DNA of 64,000 nucleotides. It comes from Levilactobacillus hammesii DSM 16381. GTDB taxonomy: Bacteria > Bacillota > Bacilli > Lactobacillales > Lactobacillaceae. Under the pieces are notes generated by a model. That model was not told the origin of the DNA. It worked only from the letters and a program-made list of their open reading frames with translations, and ran no database searches. Position 1 is the first letter of the stretch; each line of letters starts with the position of its first letter. Of this stretch, positions 49,437 to 58,748 are shown piece by piece. Both the position numbers and the translations under genes were made by a program. Location: assembly GCF_001434395.1 (NCBI RefSeq), contig NZ_AZFS01000016.1, positions 35,994 to 99,993 on the forward strand. The letters are read 5' to 3'.

Positions 49437-50228
49437 TTATTTTTTATCGGCCGCAGGTGTTAACCCACCGAAGCGCCGATGACGCTGCTGATACGTATAA
49501 ATCGCCCGTTCCAGCGTCGTTTGATCGAAGTCTGGCCAATGTTCCTGCATGAAGACAAACTCGCTGTAGGCCACCTGCCAGAGCATGAAATTCGATAGCC
49601 GCTCTTCACCACTGGTTCGAATCAACAGATCGGGATCGGCCAGATCCGCCAAGTCCCCGGTCATCAGCTGACGACCAATCATGTCCTCGGTGATATCCGT
49701 GGCCGCTAACTGGCCGGCTTGTACCTGCTCAGCCAACCGTTGTGTGGCCGTCACCAACTCAGCACGACCTCCGTAATTCAAGGCAAAGTTCAGCACCATT
49801 CCCGTACAATCGGCCGTATCAGCAATGGCATCATGAACCGCTTTCTGCGTGGCGGCGGGCAACTGATCGGTATACCCCATGACCTTCACGCGAATGTTGT
49901 TCTTTACCAGGTCAGGCACAAAGGTTCCAAAGAAGTCGACCGGCAGCTTCATGAGGTAATTCACCTCGGTTGAAGGCCGCTTCCAGTTCTCCGTGGAAAA
50001 GGCATATAACGTGAGAACCTTAACGCCCAAATGGCTAGCGGCCTTGGCCACCGTCTTTACGGTATTCATTCCCTGCTTGTGTCCGGCAATCCGGGGCAAA
50101 TGACGCTGTTGTGCCCACCGACCATTACCATCCATGATAATGGCGATGTGCGCGGGAATGTTTTGTTCATCTAACTGGCGCTCTGTGACCTCGCCCGTGG
50201 CTTGATCCTTATTCAAAAATGAAAACAC
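49437..50228 (-). CDS. uppS: Undecaprenyl diphosphate synthase (cis-prenyltransferase)
   Basis: 263 residues: IIMDGNGRWAQQR with catalytic Asp33, LTLYAFSTENWKRP, and LLIRTSGEERLSNF near the C-terminus. It makes the C55 lipid carrier for peptidoglycan and teichoic acid. GTG 50228 behind GGAGG. It begins the uppS-cdsA-rseP-proS run. Confidence 0.98.
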   Translation of the reverse strand: MFSFLNKDQATGEVTERQLDEQNIPAHIAIIMDGNGRWAQQRHLPRIAGHKQGMNTVKTVAKAASHLGVKVLTLYAFSTENWKRPSTEVNYLMKLPVDFFGTFVPDLVKNNIRVKVMGYTDQLPAATQKAVHDAIADTADCTGMVLNFALNYGGRAELVTATQRLAEQVQAGQLAATDITEDMIGRQLMTGDLADLADPDLLIRTSGEERLSNFMLWQVAYSEFVFMQEHWPDFDQTTLERAIYTYQQRHRRFGGLTPAADKK

Positions 50229-50267
50229 TGCGCACCTCCGTTGATTCTTCGTACTCTTCCATTCTCC

Positions 50268-50493
50268 AACAAACTAACCTTGGTTCTGGTCGTTGACCTA
50301 CGCCTTACCAGGCGGTCCTGTAGACGCTGGAACGTGGTGGGCACGACTTGGCGCCCCATAAAAAACATGGGTCTTCAAGTTCGGCCTTTGTGTAACTGGA
50401 AAAAAACCGTCCGTAACACAAAAGACACCACTAAGCACCTACAGGATCACCCTCACGGCTGACACCGATCAAATCCAATACAGTTAGTTTGTT
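50268..50493. repeat. Structured spacer element C: hairpins closed by an 11-bp inverted repeat
   Basis: The outer arms AACAAACTAAC (50268-50278) and GTTAGTTTGTT (50483-50493) are perfect complements. Inside are TCCTGTAG/CTACAGGA (50316-50323 and 50439-50446) and GTGGT/ACCAC, plus hairpins CGCC/GGCG, ACTTG-CCCAT/ATGGG-CAAGT (50346-50380) and TTTGTGT/ACACAAA (50387-50422). There is no credible ORF. Confidence 0.55.
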
Positions 50494-50578
50494 AGCGATA
50501 ACTTAATCCTAACCTTCTTGTGGGCTGACATCATGTCCAGCCACCAGTCAGTTTATCTCTACAACCTCTCATCATAAC

Positions 50579-50610
50579 AAAAAAAGGGCCGGGAAACTAT
50601 CCCGGCCCCC
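50579..50610 (-). terminator. Terminator of the 140-aa gene
   Basis: GGGCCGGGA/TCCCGGCCC stem followed by seven T on the minus strand. Confidence 0.92.
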
Positions 50611-50643
50611 AATTTGAGCAAATTCTTTAGCTTTTGACCGGTA

Positions 50644-51066
50644 TTACTCGATTAACCGCCATTCGCCGCGCTTAGCGTCAACCAACGTCCCAAAGTAGCT
50701 TAAGAGGTTGTTGGCATCGTCAGCACTGGTTTGGCCTAAGAGGTTTAAGCCTTCACCAGTTGGCAGTGGATCTGAGAGGTCGGTAATTTCGTTACCGTTT
50801 TCGATCGTAGCCTTGGAGAAAGCCACAATCCAGTCGTCACCAATGAGTTGGGTCACAACGAAGAACAAGTTGAAATCATCACTAACATAGGCTGGTTGTG
50901 CGTAGACGCCATCCTGGATTTGTTCCAATTCGGCACCGTTATAATTCAGAACAGAAACGTTCTCAGCGTTAACTGGGTTGTTCAGACGGAAAACCATCTT
51001 CCCAAATTCCTCAGTACCGGGCGTGATTTCAACGTTATCTTGGTTATTTTGGTTATCTTCTGCCAT
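50644..51066 (-). CDS. Acidic hypothetical protein, 140 aa
   Basis: A soluble, strongly acidic protein: an Asn/Gln/Asp-rich N-terminus (MAEDNQNNQDNVEITPG), then beta-type stretches (VSVLNYNGAELEQIQDGVYA, LFFVVTQLIGDDWIVAFS) and a C-terminal SYFGTLVDAKRGEWRLIE. I do not recognise a named family. AAGGAGC lies before the ATG. It follows frr by 26 bases and ends at a strong terminator, so it is likely the last gene of the pyrH-frr transcript. Confidence 0.75.
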   Translation of the reverse strand: MAEDNQNNQDNVEITPGTEEFGKMVFRLNNPVNAENVSVLNYNGAELEQIQDGVYAQPAYVSDDFNLFFVVTQLIGDDWIVAFSKATIENGNEITDLSDPLPTGEGLNLLGQTSADDANNLLSYFGTLVDAKRGEWRLIE

Positions 51067-51092
51067 TTTTAAGCGCTCCTTACTCTCTTGAA

Positions 51093-51650
51093 TTAGTCAG
51101 TTAAGACTTCTTTTTCCTTATCTGCTGCAATTGCATCGACACCCTTGATGGCCTTATCCGTTGCTTTTTGGACTTGGTCCTCCAAGTTGTGGAGGTCATC
51201 ATCAGTGTAATCGCCATTCTTGTGGCCCTTCTTAACGCTATCCATAGCGTCACGACGAACGTTCCGAACAGCAACCTTGCCTTGTTCAGCAGTTGCTTTA
51301 ACCTGCTTAGCAATTTCCTTACGACGTTCCTCGGTCAGTTGTGGAATCACTAACCGCAATGCCGTCCCATCGTTCGCTGGGGTAATCCCAACGTCAGATT
51401 CGAGGATACCCTTTTCGATATCTTCTAGGGCAGACTTGTCGTAAGGTGTAACCATTAAGACCCGTGGTTCTGGGATCGTAATGGAGGCAACCTGATTCAA
51501 TGGCGTCTGGGCGCCATAGTAATCAACCGTAACCCGGTTCAAAATGCTAGCATTGGCGCGGCCGGCACGAATCGTCCCTAACTCCCGCTTCAAAGCTTCT
51601 TCGGCCTTTTTCATCCGACTCTGTGCATCTGTAATAATCTGATCTGCCAT
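51093..51650 (-). CDS. frr: Ribosome recycling factor
   Basis: 185 residues: [33 protein letters not shown] N-terminal region, and [14 protein letters not shown] with a helical C-terminus. With EF-G it splits post-termination ribosomes. It lies 2 bases after pyrH, the usual order. Confidence 0.98.
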   Translation of the reverse strand: MADQIITDAQSRMKKAEEALKRELGTIRAGRANASILNRVTVDYYGAQTPLNQVASITIPEPRVLMVTPYDKSALEDIEKGILESDVGITPANDGTALRLVIPQLTEERRKEIAKQVKATAEQGKVAVRNVRRDAMDSVKKGHKNGDYTDDDLHNLEDQVQKATDKAIKGVDAIAADKEKEVLTD

Positions 51651-51652
51651 AT

Positions 51653-52408
<756 letters not shown>

Positions 52409-52477
52409 CTATCATATTCCCGGGGCTAGTGATAGTCAGGGGTTATGAATTACCATAATTCGCTTAAAAACTCTAAT

Positions 52478-52515
52478 AAAAAAGCGTAGCCTCCCACCGG
52501 AATCTACGCTTTTTC
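52478..52515 (-). terminator. Terminator of tsf
   Basis: AAAAAGCGTAG/CTACGCTTTTT with a 14-base loop; T-runs flank both sides, so it may act in either direction. Confidence 0.85.
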
Positions 52516-52522
52516 ACTGAAA

Positions 52523-53407
52523 TTAGCCGTTGATTTGGTCGTTAACTTCCTTGGCCAAGTCACTCTTAGGCTTTTCGATACCTTCGCCAACTTCGTAACG
52601 AACAAAGTTAACTAACTTGCCACCCTTGCTGGCAACAAATTGGCCAACAGTTTGGTCGCCATCCTTAACGAATGGTTGGTCAGCTAAACTGATTTCGGAT
52701 AAGAACTTGTGCAAACGGCCTTCGACCATCTTTTCAACGATCTTTTCAGGCTTGCCTTCGTTCAAAGCTTCTTGCTTCAAAACTTCACGTTCGTGAGCTA
52801 AACGGTCAGCAGGAATGTCGTCTTTAGAAACGAATTCTGGGTTGATCGCAGCAACGTGCATCGCAACGTCCTTAGCCGTAGCTTCATCAGCACCGTCTAA
52901 GACAACGACAGCGGCGATTTGGCCACCTTGGTGTAAGTATGAACCAAAGACTTGGCTATCCGTCTTCTTAACAACAGCAAAACGACGTAATTGAACGTTT
53001 TCACTGGTGATTTGCGTGGTCTTAACGATAGCATCGTTTAACGTGTCGCCATCAGTCGTCTTCAATGCTAAAGCGGCATCCAAGTCAGCTGGTTGTTGGG
53101 CAGCAATCGTGTCAGCAACCGTATCAACTAAAGCGTTGAACGTGTCGTTAGTTGCGACGAAGTCAGTTTCGGAGTTTACTTCGATGATGGCAGCGGTGTT
53201 ACCACTAACCTTCACACGAGCTAAACCGTTAGCAGCAACGTTGCCACTCTTCTTCTTAGCCTTAGCAATCCCTTTTTCACGCAGGAAATCGATGGCCTTG
53301 TCCATGTCGCCTTCAGAAGCAACGAGGGCCTTCTTAGCATCCATCATCCCAACTTGGGTTTTGTCCCGTAATTCTTTAACTTGTGCCGCAGTGATTTTGC
53401 TTGCCAT
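52523..53407 (-). CDS. tsf: Elongation factor Ts
   Basis: 294 residues: UBA-like start [24 protein letters not shown], the nucleotide-exchange core [11 protein letters not shown], and a dimer domain. It regenerates EF-Tu-GTP. A partially paired region with T6 between rpsB and tsf (53446-53470) may adjust their ratio. Confidence 0.98.
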   Translation of the reverse strand: MASKITAAQVKELRDKTQVGMMDAKKALVASEGDMDKAIDFLREKGIAKAKKKSGNVAANGLARVKVSGNTAAIIEVNSETDFVATNDTFNALVDTVADTIAAQQPADLDAALALKTTDGDTLNDAIVKTTQITSENVQLRRFAVVKKTDSQVFGSYLHQGGQIAAVVVLDGADEATAKDVAMHVAAINPEFVSKDDIPADRLAHEREVLKQEALNEGKPEKIVEKMVEGRLHKFLSEISLADQPFVKDGDQTVGQFVASKGGKLVNFVRYEVGEGIEKPKSDLAKEVNDQING

Positions 53408-53555
53408 GTGTAATGGCCTCCTTTTATTAATGCATCTATTTCAGCAAAAAAGACTGACTCAATCTCAGGCCATTATCGGTCCTAAACATTAAGCCAGCCT
53501 AAGGTGCTTTAAATCTTATATTTGGAAAGTGTCAAAACTGACACCTTGCATTTAA

Positions 53556-54359
53556 TTACTTGTTGTCGCCTTCAACGGCGTTAACGATGTCTTCCATCGA
53601 GTTGTCAGAAGCAGGCTTGTCGCCCTTCTTGTCAGCTGACTTCTTACCTTCGAAAGTCTTTTCGTCAACTTGGTCTTCACCCTGACGGCCTTCAACGATA
53701 GCGTCAGCCATCTTAGAAGTGATCAGACGAACGGCACGGATAGCGTCATCGTTAGATGGGATAACCACGTCAATTTCGTCTGGGTCAGTGTTCGTATCAA
53801 CCATAGCAACGATCGGAATGTTCAACTTTTGTGCTTCGTGAACAGCGATTTGTTCCTTGCGAGGGTCAACGATGAACATAACGTCAGGTAACTTAGGCAT
53901 ATCTTCGATACCACCCAAGAAACGTTCCAACTTGTCTTGAGACTTCTTAAGTAAGGAAACTTCCTTCTTAGGAAGAACATCAAAAGTACCGTCAGTAGCC
54001 ATCTTCTTCAAATCTTTAAGACGCTTGATCCGAGTTTGGATGGTTTCCCAGTTGGTCAAAGTCCCACCTAACCAACGGTGGTTAACGTAGTATTGACCAG
54101 CACGGGTAGCTTCTTCTTCGATAGAGTCTTGCGCTTGCTTCTTAGTCCCAACAAACAGAACAACGGCGCCCTTAGCAGCTTCGTCCTTCATGTAGTTGTA
54201 AGCAGCGTCGATCAACTTCACCGTCTTTTGTAAGTCGATGATGTAGATACCGTTACGTTCCGTAAAGATGTATTGCTTCATCTTTGGGTTCCAACGACGG
54301 GTTTGGTGACCAAAGTGGACACCGGCTTCGAGCAGTTGTTTCATTGAAATAACAGCCAT
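53556..54359 (-). CDS. rpsB: 30S ribosomal protein S2
   Basis: 267 residues: [20 protein letters not shown] at the start, [18 protein letters not shown] and [13 protein letters not shown] in the middle. It has a short acidic/lysine C-terminal extension typical of lactobacilli. GGAGG is ahead of the ATG. It heads rpsB-tsf and has a leader of about 120 bases. Confidence 0.98.
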   Translation of the reverse strand: MAVISMKQLLEAGVHFGHQTRRWNPKMKQYIFTERNGIYIIDLQKTVKLIDAAYNYMKDEAAKGAVVLFVGTKKQAQDSIEEEATRAGQYYVNHRWLGGTLTNWETIQTRIKRLKDLKKMATDGTFDVLPKKEVSLLKKSQDKLERFLGGIEDMPKLPDVMFIVDPRKEQIAVHEAQKLNIPIVAMVDTNTDPDEIDVVIPSNDDAIRAVRLITSKMADAIVEGRQGEDQVDEKTFEGKKSADKKGDKPASDNSMEDIVNAVEGDNK

Positions 54360-54478
54360 GATAAAATGCCTCCAAATAGTTTTTGATTTCCTCCCCCACG
54401 CTCAATTGACCCGAGAACTCACCAGGTGAGCACCCCTCCGGTCATCACGCGAGGTGTGAATTGGCGCATACGCACCGA
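54360..54478 (-). promoter_or_regulatory. Possible autoregulatory leader of rpsB
   Basis: About 120 bases of transcribed leader between the promoter and the S2 gene, with GC-rich complementary stretches (GGTGCTCACC/GGTGAG). S2 often represses its own operon, but I cannot match a specific motif. Confidence 0.35.
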
Positions 54479-54483
54479 AAGTT

Positions 54484-54512
54484 ATTATACAAAACTACGG
54501 CGCCTAACACAA
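54484..54512 (-). promoter_or_regulatory. Strong promoter of rpsB-tsf
   Basis: TTGTGT, 17 bases, TATAAT on the minus strand: a perfect -10. Confidence 0.85.
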
Positions 54513-54692
54513 GGGGAAATTGTGAAAAGCCGCGATTTAATCGTCATCATTCGTTTCTCAGTGAACCTACCAATCGGATGGCCGTCTGAAACACCTGATA
54601 TCGCAGCCTTAGAGGTTAACCACATTTACTGACTAACCGGCAAAAACGATAGGTTATCCGTATTCTTAACGTGCCTAACCATCAAACGCCCG

Positions 54693-54720
54693 TTGCTTTT
54701 ATTTTTAGTTATGGTAAACT
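54693..54720 (+). promoter_or_regulatory. Promoter of the HAD gene
   Basis: TTGCTT, 16 bases, TAAACT with TGG before it (extended -10), divergent from the rpsB promoter. Confidence 0.6.
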
Positions 54721-54749
54721 GCTTAGGCATAACTGAGGAGGAAACGAAT

Positions 54750-55472
54750 ATGATTAAAGCGGTCGTCTTCGATGTCGATGACACGCTCTACGATCAAAAA
54801 GCGCCCTTCGAGGCCGCCCTTGCGCCGATTTTAAATTTACCGCAAGATTTTGATCTTAATTTGACCTTCCAGACCTACCGCCAGCAAAGCGCCGATGCCT
54901 ACGCACGGATTGCCAATGGCCGGTGGTCGCACCAGGAAATGGCCGTTAAGCGGCTCAACACCGCGCTTTTAGCCCAACATTTACCCGCCGTGGATACCCA
55001 GTCAGCTCTTGACTTCCAACGGGCCTACACGACGGGATTGCGCCAAATCAAGTTGTTTCCGGGGCTAGAAACCGCCCTCGACCAACTGAGTGCGCAATAC
55101 CAATTGGGTATTATTACGAATGGCAACACGGATTCACAGCTTGCCAAGGTCATGCAACTTCAGATGCACCGATGGATTACTAGGGAAGCCATCGTCACCT
55201 CAGAAGAAGCTGGACTTGCCAAGCCTGATCCCCAGATTTTCACGTTAATGAACCGCAAACTTAACTTGCGGGCGAGTGAAGTTGCCTACGTTGGCGATAA
55301 TTACAGTATGGATGTCAAAGCCGCCAAACAGGCTGGCTGGCACGCCTTCTGGTTTAATCATCGTAACTTAGAGATCCCCGATCGACAATGGATTCCCGAT
55401 CAAACCGTGACGGATTCATTCGAACTTCAGGATCTGCTTCTGGCGTTAACCGTTGCCTGTTCAGAAGCCTAA
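54750..55472 (+). CDS. HAD-family hydrolase (YjjG-like)
   Basis: 240 residues: motif I FDVDDTLYD (~6-14), GIITNGNTDSQ (motif II, ~108), KPDPQIF (Lys of motif III) and VGDNYSMDVKAAKQAGW (motif IV). The cap is helical. It is probably a nucleotide or sugar-phosphate phosphatase, like YjjG/YfnB. ATG 54750 is set by GAGGAGG; the upstream ORF part contains the promoter. Confidence 0.93.
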   Translation: MIKAVVFDVDDTLYDQKAPFEAALAPILNLPQDFDLNLTFQTYRQQSADAYARIANGRWSHQEMAVKRLNTALLAQHLPAVDTQSALDFQRAYTTGLRQIKLFPGLETALDQLSAQYQLGIITNGNTDSQLAKVMQLQMHRWITREAIVTSEEAGLAKPDPQIFTLMNRKLNLRASEVAYVGDNYSMDVKAAKQAGWHAFWFNHRNLEIPDRQWIPDQTVTDSFELQDLLLALTVACSEA

Positions 55473-55486
55473 TCGTTTTCACAAAG

Positions 55487-55520
55487 AAAGAGACGCGCAG
55501 TAAAATGCACGTCTCTTTTT
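55487..55520 (+). terminator. Terminator of the HAD gene, bidirectional
   Basis: AAAGAGACG-GC/GC-CGTCTCTTT stem with five T on the plus strand. It faces the convergent dehydrogenase. Confidence 0.85.
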
Positions 55521-55534
55521 GTGATGATTAAAAC

Positions 55535-56530
55535 CTAAAAGGCGACTTCGTTTTCGGCCTTCCCCGTTTCGATCAACTGTTTGTTATTATTTAAGGCAAA
55601 CTGGACCATGTTCTTAACCGCGGTCCGTGTATAGAATGCAATGTGTGGGCTAACCAAAACGTTTTCGCGCTTCAGCAAGTTCTTTAACCGTTCGTCAGGA
55701 ATTGCATCAAAGCTCCCAAAGTCAGCGTTAAAGATCCCCACTTCGTCTTCGTAAACGTCCAGAGCTGCACCGGCAACCTTGCCACTGTCGAGGGCCCGAA
55801 TCAGGGCGTCCGTGTCAATCAGTGCACCTCGAGCCGGATTCAAGATCCACACGCCATCCTTCATCTTGTTAAAGCTCTCATCATTCAGCATGTGATTGTT
55901 ATCCTTAGTGGCTGGTGCGTGCAGTGAGATTACATCGGCTTGAGCATACAATTCATCCAGGGTGTCCACGTAGATGCCTTGCTTTTCCAATTCTGGATTG
56001 TGGAAAACATCGTACGCAATCACCTTGGCCCCAAAGCCCTGATAGATCTTCATGGCTGCACGACCAATACGCCCGGTCGCCACAATCCCGACCGTCATGG
56101 AATTGAGTTCATCGGCAATGTCTGGCGCCCAGCGCAGGTCACCGTTAGCCTGCTTGCGATCAAACGTTGGCGTCCGTCGCAGTAGGCGCATCAGTTGGGT
56201 CACCGTAAATTCAGCGATGGCCTCCGGTGAGTAAGCAGGCACGTTAGTTACCTTGAAACCGTTGCGTTTAACCGCATCGGCATCAACGTTATCGACCCCA
56301 ACGTTCCGTAAAGATAAGTTCGTTACACCATCGGCAGCTAATCGATCAAGTACTGCCGCCGTATATGGCTTTTGTTGGTAAACTACTGCCCCGTCATAAC
56401 CCTTGGCTAAATCAACCGTCGTTTCATCTAATAATTCACCCACGGCTTTAACTTCGATGCCCTGGTCCTGGGACCATTCTTCTAAGTAAGGTCGTTCATC
56501 GTCACGGATGCCATAAGCAATAATTTTCAC
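55535..56530 (-). CDS. D-2-hydroxyacid dehydrogenase (D-lactate dehydrogenase type)
   Basis: 331 residues from GTG 56530, 8 bases after AGGAGG. NAD-binding ATGRIG (~151-156) and catalytic Arg234 (NPARG), Glu263 and His296 (SPHIAF) align with the D-LDH of lactobacilli. It reduces pyruvate or a related 2-oxoacid to the D-hydroxyacid. It could equally be D-hydroxyisocaproate dehydrogenase. It is monocistronic, convergent with the HAD gene. Confidence 0.93.
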   Translation of the reverse strand: MKIIAYGIRDDERPYLEEWSQDQGIEVKAVGELLDETTVDLAKGYDGAVVYQQKPYTAAVLDRLAADGVTNLSLRNVGVDNVDADAVKRNGFKVTNVPAYSPEAIAEFTVTQLMRLLRRTPTFDRKQANGDLRWAPDIADELNSMTVGIVATGRIGRAAMKIYQGFGAKVIAYDVFHNPELEKQGIYVDTLDELYAQADVISLHAPATKDNNHMLNDESFNKMKDGVWILNPARGALIDTDALIRALDSGKVAGAALDVYEDEVGIFNADFGSFDAIPDERLKNLLKRENVLVSPHIAFYTRTAVKNMVQFALNNNKQLIETGKAENEVAF

Positions 56531-56619
56531 AGTAAGTTCCTCCTTCACTTGTCTAAAATACAACATCTACTACCCGCCACAAGTGTACCATAGTCCCCAC
56601 TATTTAAGGGAGAAAACGC

Positions 56620-56895
56620 CTACTTTTGCATCGAAATCCCTTGCTGTTTTAAGAACTGAAGTTTCTTTTGCCGGGACTGGTGTTTAAATGCCCATTCGGC
56701 GTGTAAGGCATCGTGTTTGCTCTCAAATTCTTGGCTAAATAACACCTTTAAGGGCCGGTGAACCTTAGTATATTTCGCGCCCTTACCCGCGACGTGGGTG
56801 GCAAACCGCTTGGCCACATCCGTCGTAAAGCCGCCATACAGCGAGTTATCCGCACACAATAACACGTAAAAGTAGTATCGTTTAGTCTGTTCCAT
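56620..56895 (-). CDS. GIY-YIG nuclease family protein
   Basis: 91 residues: [18 protein letters not shown] (the GIY-YIG strand pair, here YVL and YGG), a conserved Arg (KRFATH), and [19 protein letters not shown] in the C-terminal part (UPF0213/YhbQ-like). It is a small single-domain protein possibly acting on DNA ends. The start overlaps the end of the methyltransferase gene by 14 bases. Confidence 0.93.
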   Translation of the reverse strand: MEQTKRYYFYVLLCADNSLYGGFTTDVAKRFATHVAGKGAKYTKVHRPLKVLFSQEFESKHDALHAEWAFKHQSRQKKLQFLKQQGISMQK

Positions 56896-57640
56896 ACAGT
56901 AACGCCTTCACTTCTGGAGTATAGTCCCCCGCTTGATCATACACGGTCAGGGGGGCTAAGAAACGCAGTCCCCCCGGCTTACCATCCTTAATCGCCTCTA
57001 CCAGGACCATATTGGCTTCCTTACCCGGCTTGGGATGGACCAATCGAATCCGCTTAGGTGCCAATCGGTTAGCCGCCATGAGGTCAAGCAGCTGTAGGAG
57101 CCGATCTGGCCGATGAACAAAGTAGGCCTTGCCGTTCATCTTGAGCAAGCCACTGGTCGTTGCCACCACTGTCGCCAAATCGGTCTTGATTTCATGTCGT
57201 GCGATAGCCAAATAGGAATTCGGATTTTTCTGACTGTCCGGCAGATCCGCAAAATACGGCGGATTGCAGGTTACCACGTCAGCGGAGTCCTTGGGAATCC
57301 ATTGATTGACCTGGGCAAGATCACCTTCATACACCGTCATCTGTGACGTTAACGCGTTAAGCTGCACGCTCCGACGGGCCATGTCGGCGAGACGCGGCTG
57401 GATCTCGACCTCAGCAATCTGTCCCCGTGTTTTATGACTCATGAAGAGGCCCACTGCCCCGTTACCCGCACACAGATCGACCGTTTGGCTTGATTGACGC
57501 GATGGCAGCTTGGCAAAGTCTGCCAATAGCACGGCGTCCAATGAAAAGGCAAAAACCTCCGGGCTCTGAATAATTTGAACATCCTGACTGTAGAGCTGGT
57601 CAATTCGTTCGCCAGCCTTTAATTCTGGGGTAGTCACCAT
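56882..57640 (-). CDS. tRNA1(Val)-type (adenine-N6)-methyltransferase (YabB/TrmN6 family)
   Basis: 252 residues: SAM motif [13 protein letters not shown] (~50) and NPPYF (the N6-adenine motif IV, ~135), then ARHEIKTDL. Members methylate A37 of tRNA1(Val) in E. coli; in Bacillota the target is less certain. ATG 57640 is used; GTG 57646 and 57637 are alternatives. It is coupled to the GIY-YIG gene, a conserved neighbourhood (yabB-yazA). Confidence 0.9.
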   Translation of the reverse strand: MVTTPELKAGERIDQLYSQDVQIIQSPEVFAFSLDAVLLADFAKLPSRQSSQTVDLCAGNGAVGLFMSHKTRGQIAEVEIQPRLADMARRSVQLNALTSQMTVYEGDLAQVNQWIPKDSADVVTCNPPYFADLPDSQKNPNSYLAIARHEIKTDLATVVATTSGLLKMNGKAYFVHRPDRLLQLLDLMAANRLAPKRIRLVHPKPGKEANMVLVEAIKDGKPGGLRFLAPLTVYDQAGDYTPEVKALLYGTD

Positions 57641-57672
57641 CCCCACCTTCTTTCACTTTTCGTTAAGATTAC

Positions 57673-57701
57673 TTGCAACCCCGCCTGTTTTTTTGCATAC
57701 T
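57673..57701 (+). promoter_or_regulatory. Promoter of plsC
   Basis: TTGCAA, 17 bases, CATACT, 37 bases before the ATG. Confidence 0.6.
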
Positions 57702-57737
57702 AGATTCATTAGATTCACTGCGAGAGGAGCACAACAC

Positions 57738-58388
57738 ATGTTTTATTCGTTTCTGCGGAACGTCATCCGCGTTATCCTATTTATTGTAAACGGTAAGGCC
57801 AAATACCTAAACCGTGAAAAATTACCCGAAGGTCCCTACGTTCTGGTGGGGCCTCATCGGACTTGGTTCGATCCCGTCTACTTTGCCCTTGCCGCCAGTC
57901 CTCGTAAGTTTAGTTTCATGGCTAAGGAAGAACTATTCCAGAACTCCATTTTCCGATGGCTACTCCATCATGTCAATGGTTTTTCGGTAAATCGTGATCA
58001 TCCTGGTCCCTCAGCCATCAAGACCCCCGTGCGGATTTTGCGCAAGGGTGAGTTGTCCCTGATTATGTTTCCCTCCGGTTCCCGGCACTCCCAGGAACTC
58101 AAGGGTGGTGCGGCCGTGATTGCTAAGATGGCAAAGGTCCCCTTAGTCCCCGCCGTCTATCAGGGCCCCCTGACGTTCAAACGTCTATTCTCCAGAAAGC
58201 GGGTCACGGTGGCCTTCGGTGATCCCATCACCATCGACCGCAAGTTGAAGCTAGACGAAGCTGGCCAAGCCGATATCGAACAACAAATGCAGGCCGCCTT
58301 CAACGCGTTAGATAAACAAATTAACCCCAATTTTGAGTACGTGGATGTTTCAGGTGAAAAGGACCGAGATAAATCCGACCAAAATTAA
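57738..58388 (+). CDS. plsC: 1-acyl-sn-glycerol-3-phosphate acyltransferase
   Basis: 216 residues: catalytic HX4D HRTWFD (His40, Asp45), NRDHPG, and FPSGSRH in place of the usual EGTR block. A hydrophobic stretch (~8-18) gives membrane association. It makes phosphatidic acid, the substrate of CdsA. ATG 57738 follows GAGAGGAG. The Ser in the third motif is a variation seen in part of the family. Confidence 0.92.
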   Translation: MFYSFLRNVIRVILFIVNGKAKYLNREKLPEGPYVLVGPHRTWFDPVYFALAASPRKFSFMAKEELFQNSIFRWLLHHVNGFSVNRDHPGPSAIKTPVRILRKGELSLIMFPSGSRHSQELKGGAAVIAKMAKVPLVPAVYQGPLTFKRLFSRKRVTVAFGDPITIDRKLKLDEAGQADIEQQMQAAFNALDKQINPNFEYVDVSGEKDRDKSDQN

Positions 58389-58397
58389 CCAAGAAAG

Positions 58398-58438
58398 ACC
58401 CGATCGACTGCCAAATGCCAGTTGATCGGGCCTTTTTT
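58398..58438 (+). terminator. Terminator of plsC
   Basis: CCCGATC-ACTG/CAGT-GATCGGG stem with six T. Confidence 0.88.
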
Positions 58439-58463
58439 CATCGGTGGCCGATGACTGCGGTTG

Positions 58464-58593
58464 TCGGAAAGGTTAGTGCCTGTAATGGCTTATTCGCTAA
58501 AGCCCGCATCCAACCAATTCGATGAGACTGATTCCGGCAAAATATCGTTAGTATTAATAGGGACTGCTATTGCGTTCGAAACCATCGTATTGG
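58464..58593. repeat. Weaker structured spacer D
   Basis: CCAATTCGAT (58514-58523) pairs with ATCGTATTGG (58584-58593) with one mismatch, around an AATAG/CTATT hairpin. A second hairpin with GGCTT/AAGCC lies just ahead. The 360-base gap between plsC and the ABC genes holds no credible gene. Confidence 0.35.
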
Positions 58594-58689
58594 AACAAAG
58601 ACCAACTGGTGGCCGTGATAACGCCACGCGAAATGGCTGCCGTACCGTCATCTTTTAGCAAAACAGCGTCCAGCGCCGGTCGAAACCGC

Positions 58690-58722
58690 AAAAAAAATGG
58701 GCAATTCAATGGCGAATTACCC
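58690..58722 (-). terminator. Terminator of the ABC exporter operon
   Basis: GGGTAATTC/GAATTGCCC stem (one G-U) with a 6-base loop and eight T on the minus strand. Confidence 0.88.
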
Positions 58723-58748
58723 ACTTCATTTGGTGAATGCACCTTATT

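Noticed and set aside
58461..58658. 65-codon plus-strand ORF and the opposite 62-codon ORF
   Set aside because: The plus ORF has a possible GGAAAGG but overlaps inverted repeats and the opposite-strand terminator region; no recognisable protein pattern on either strand.
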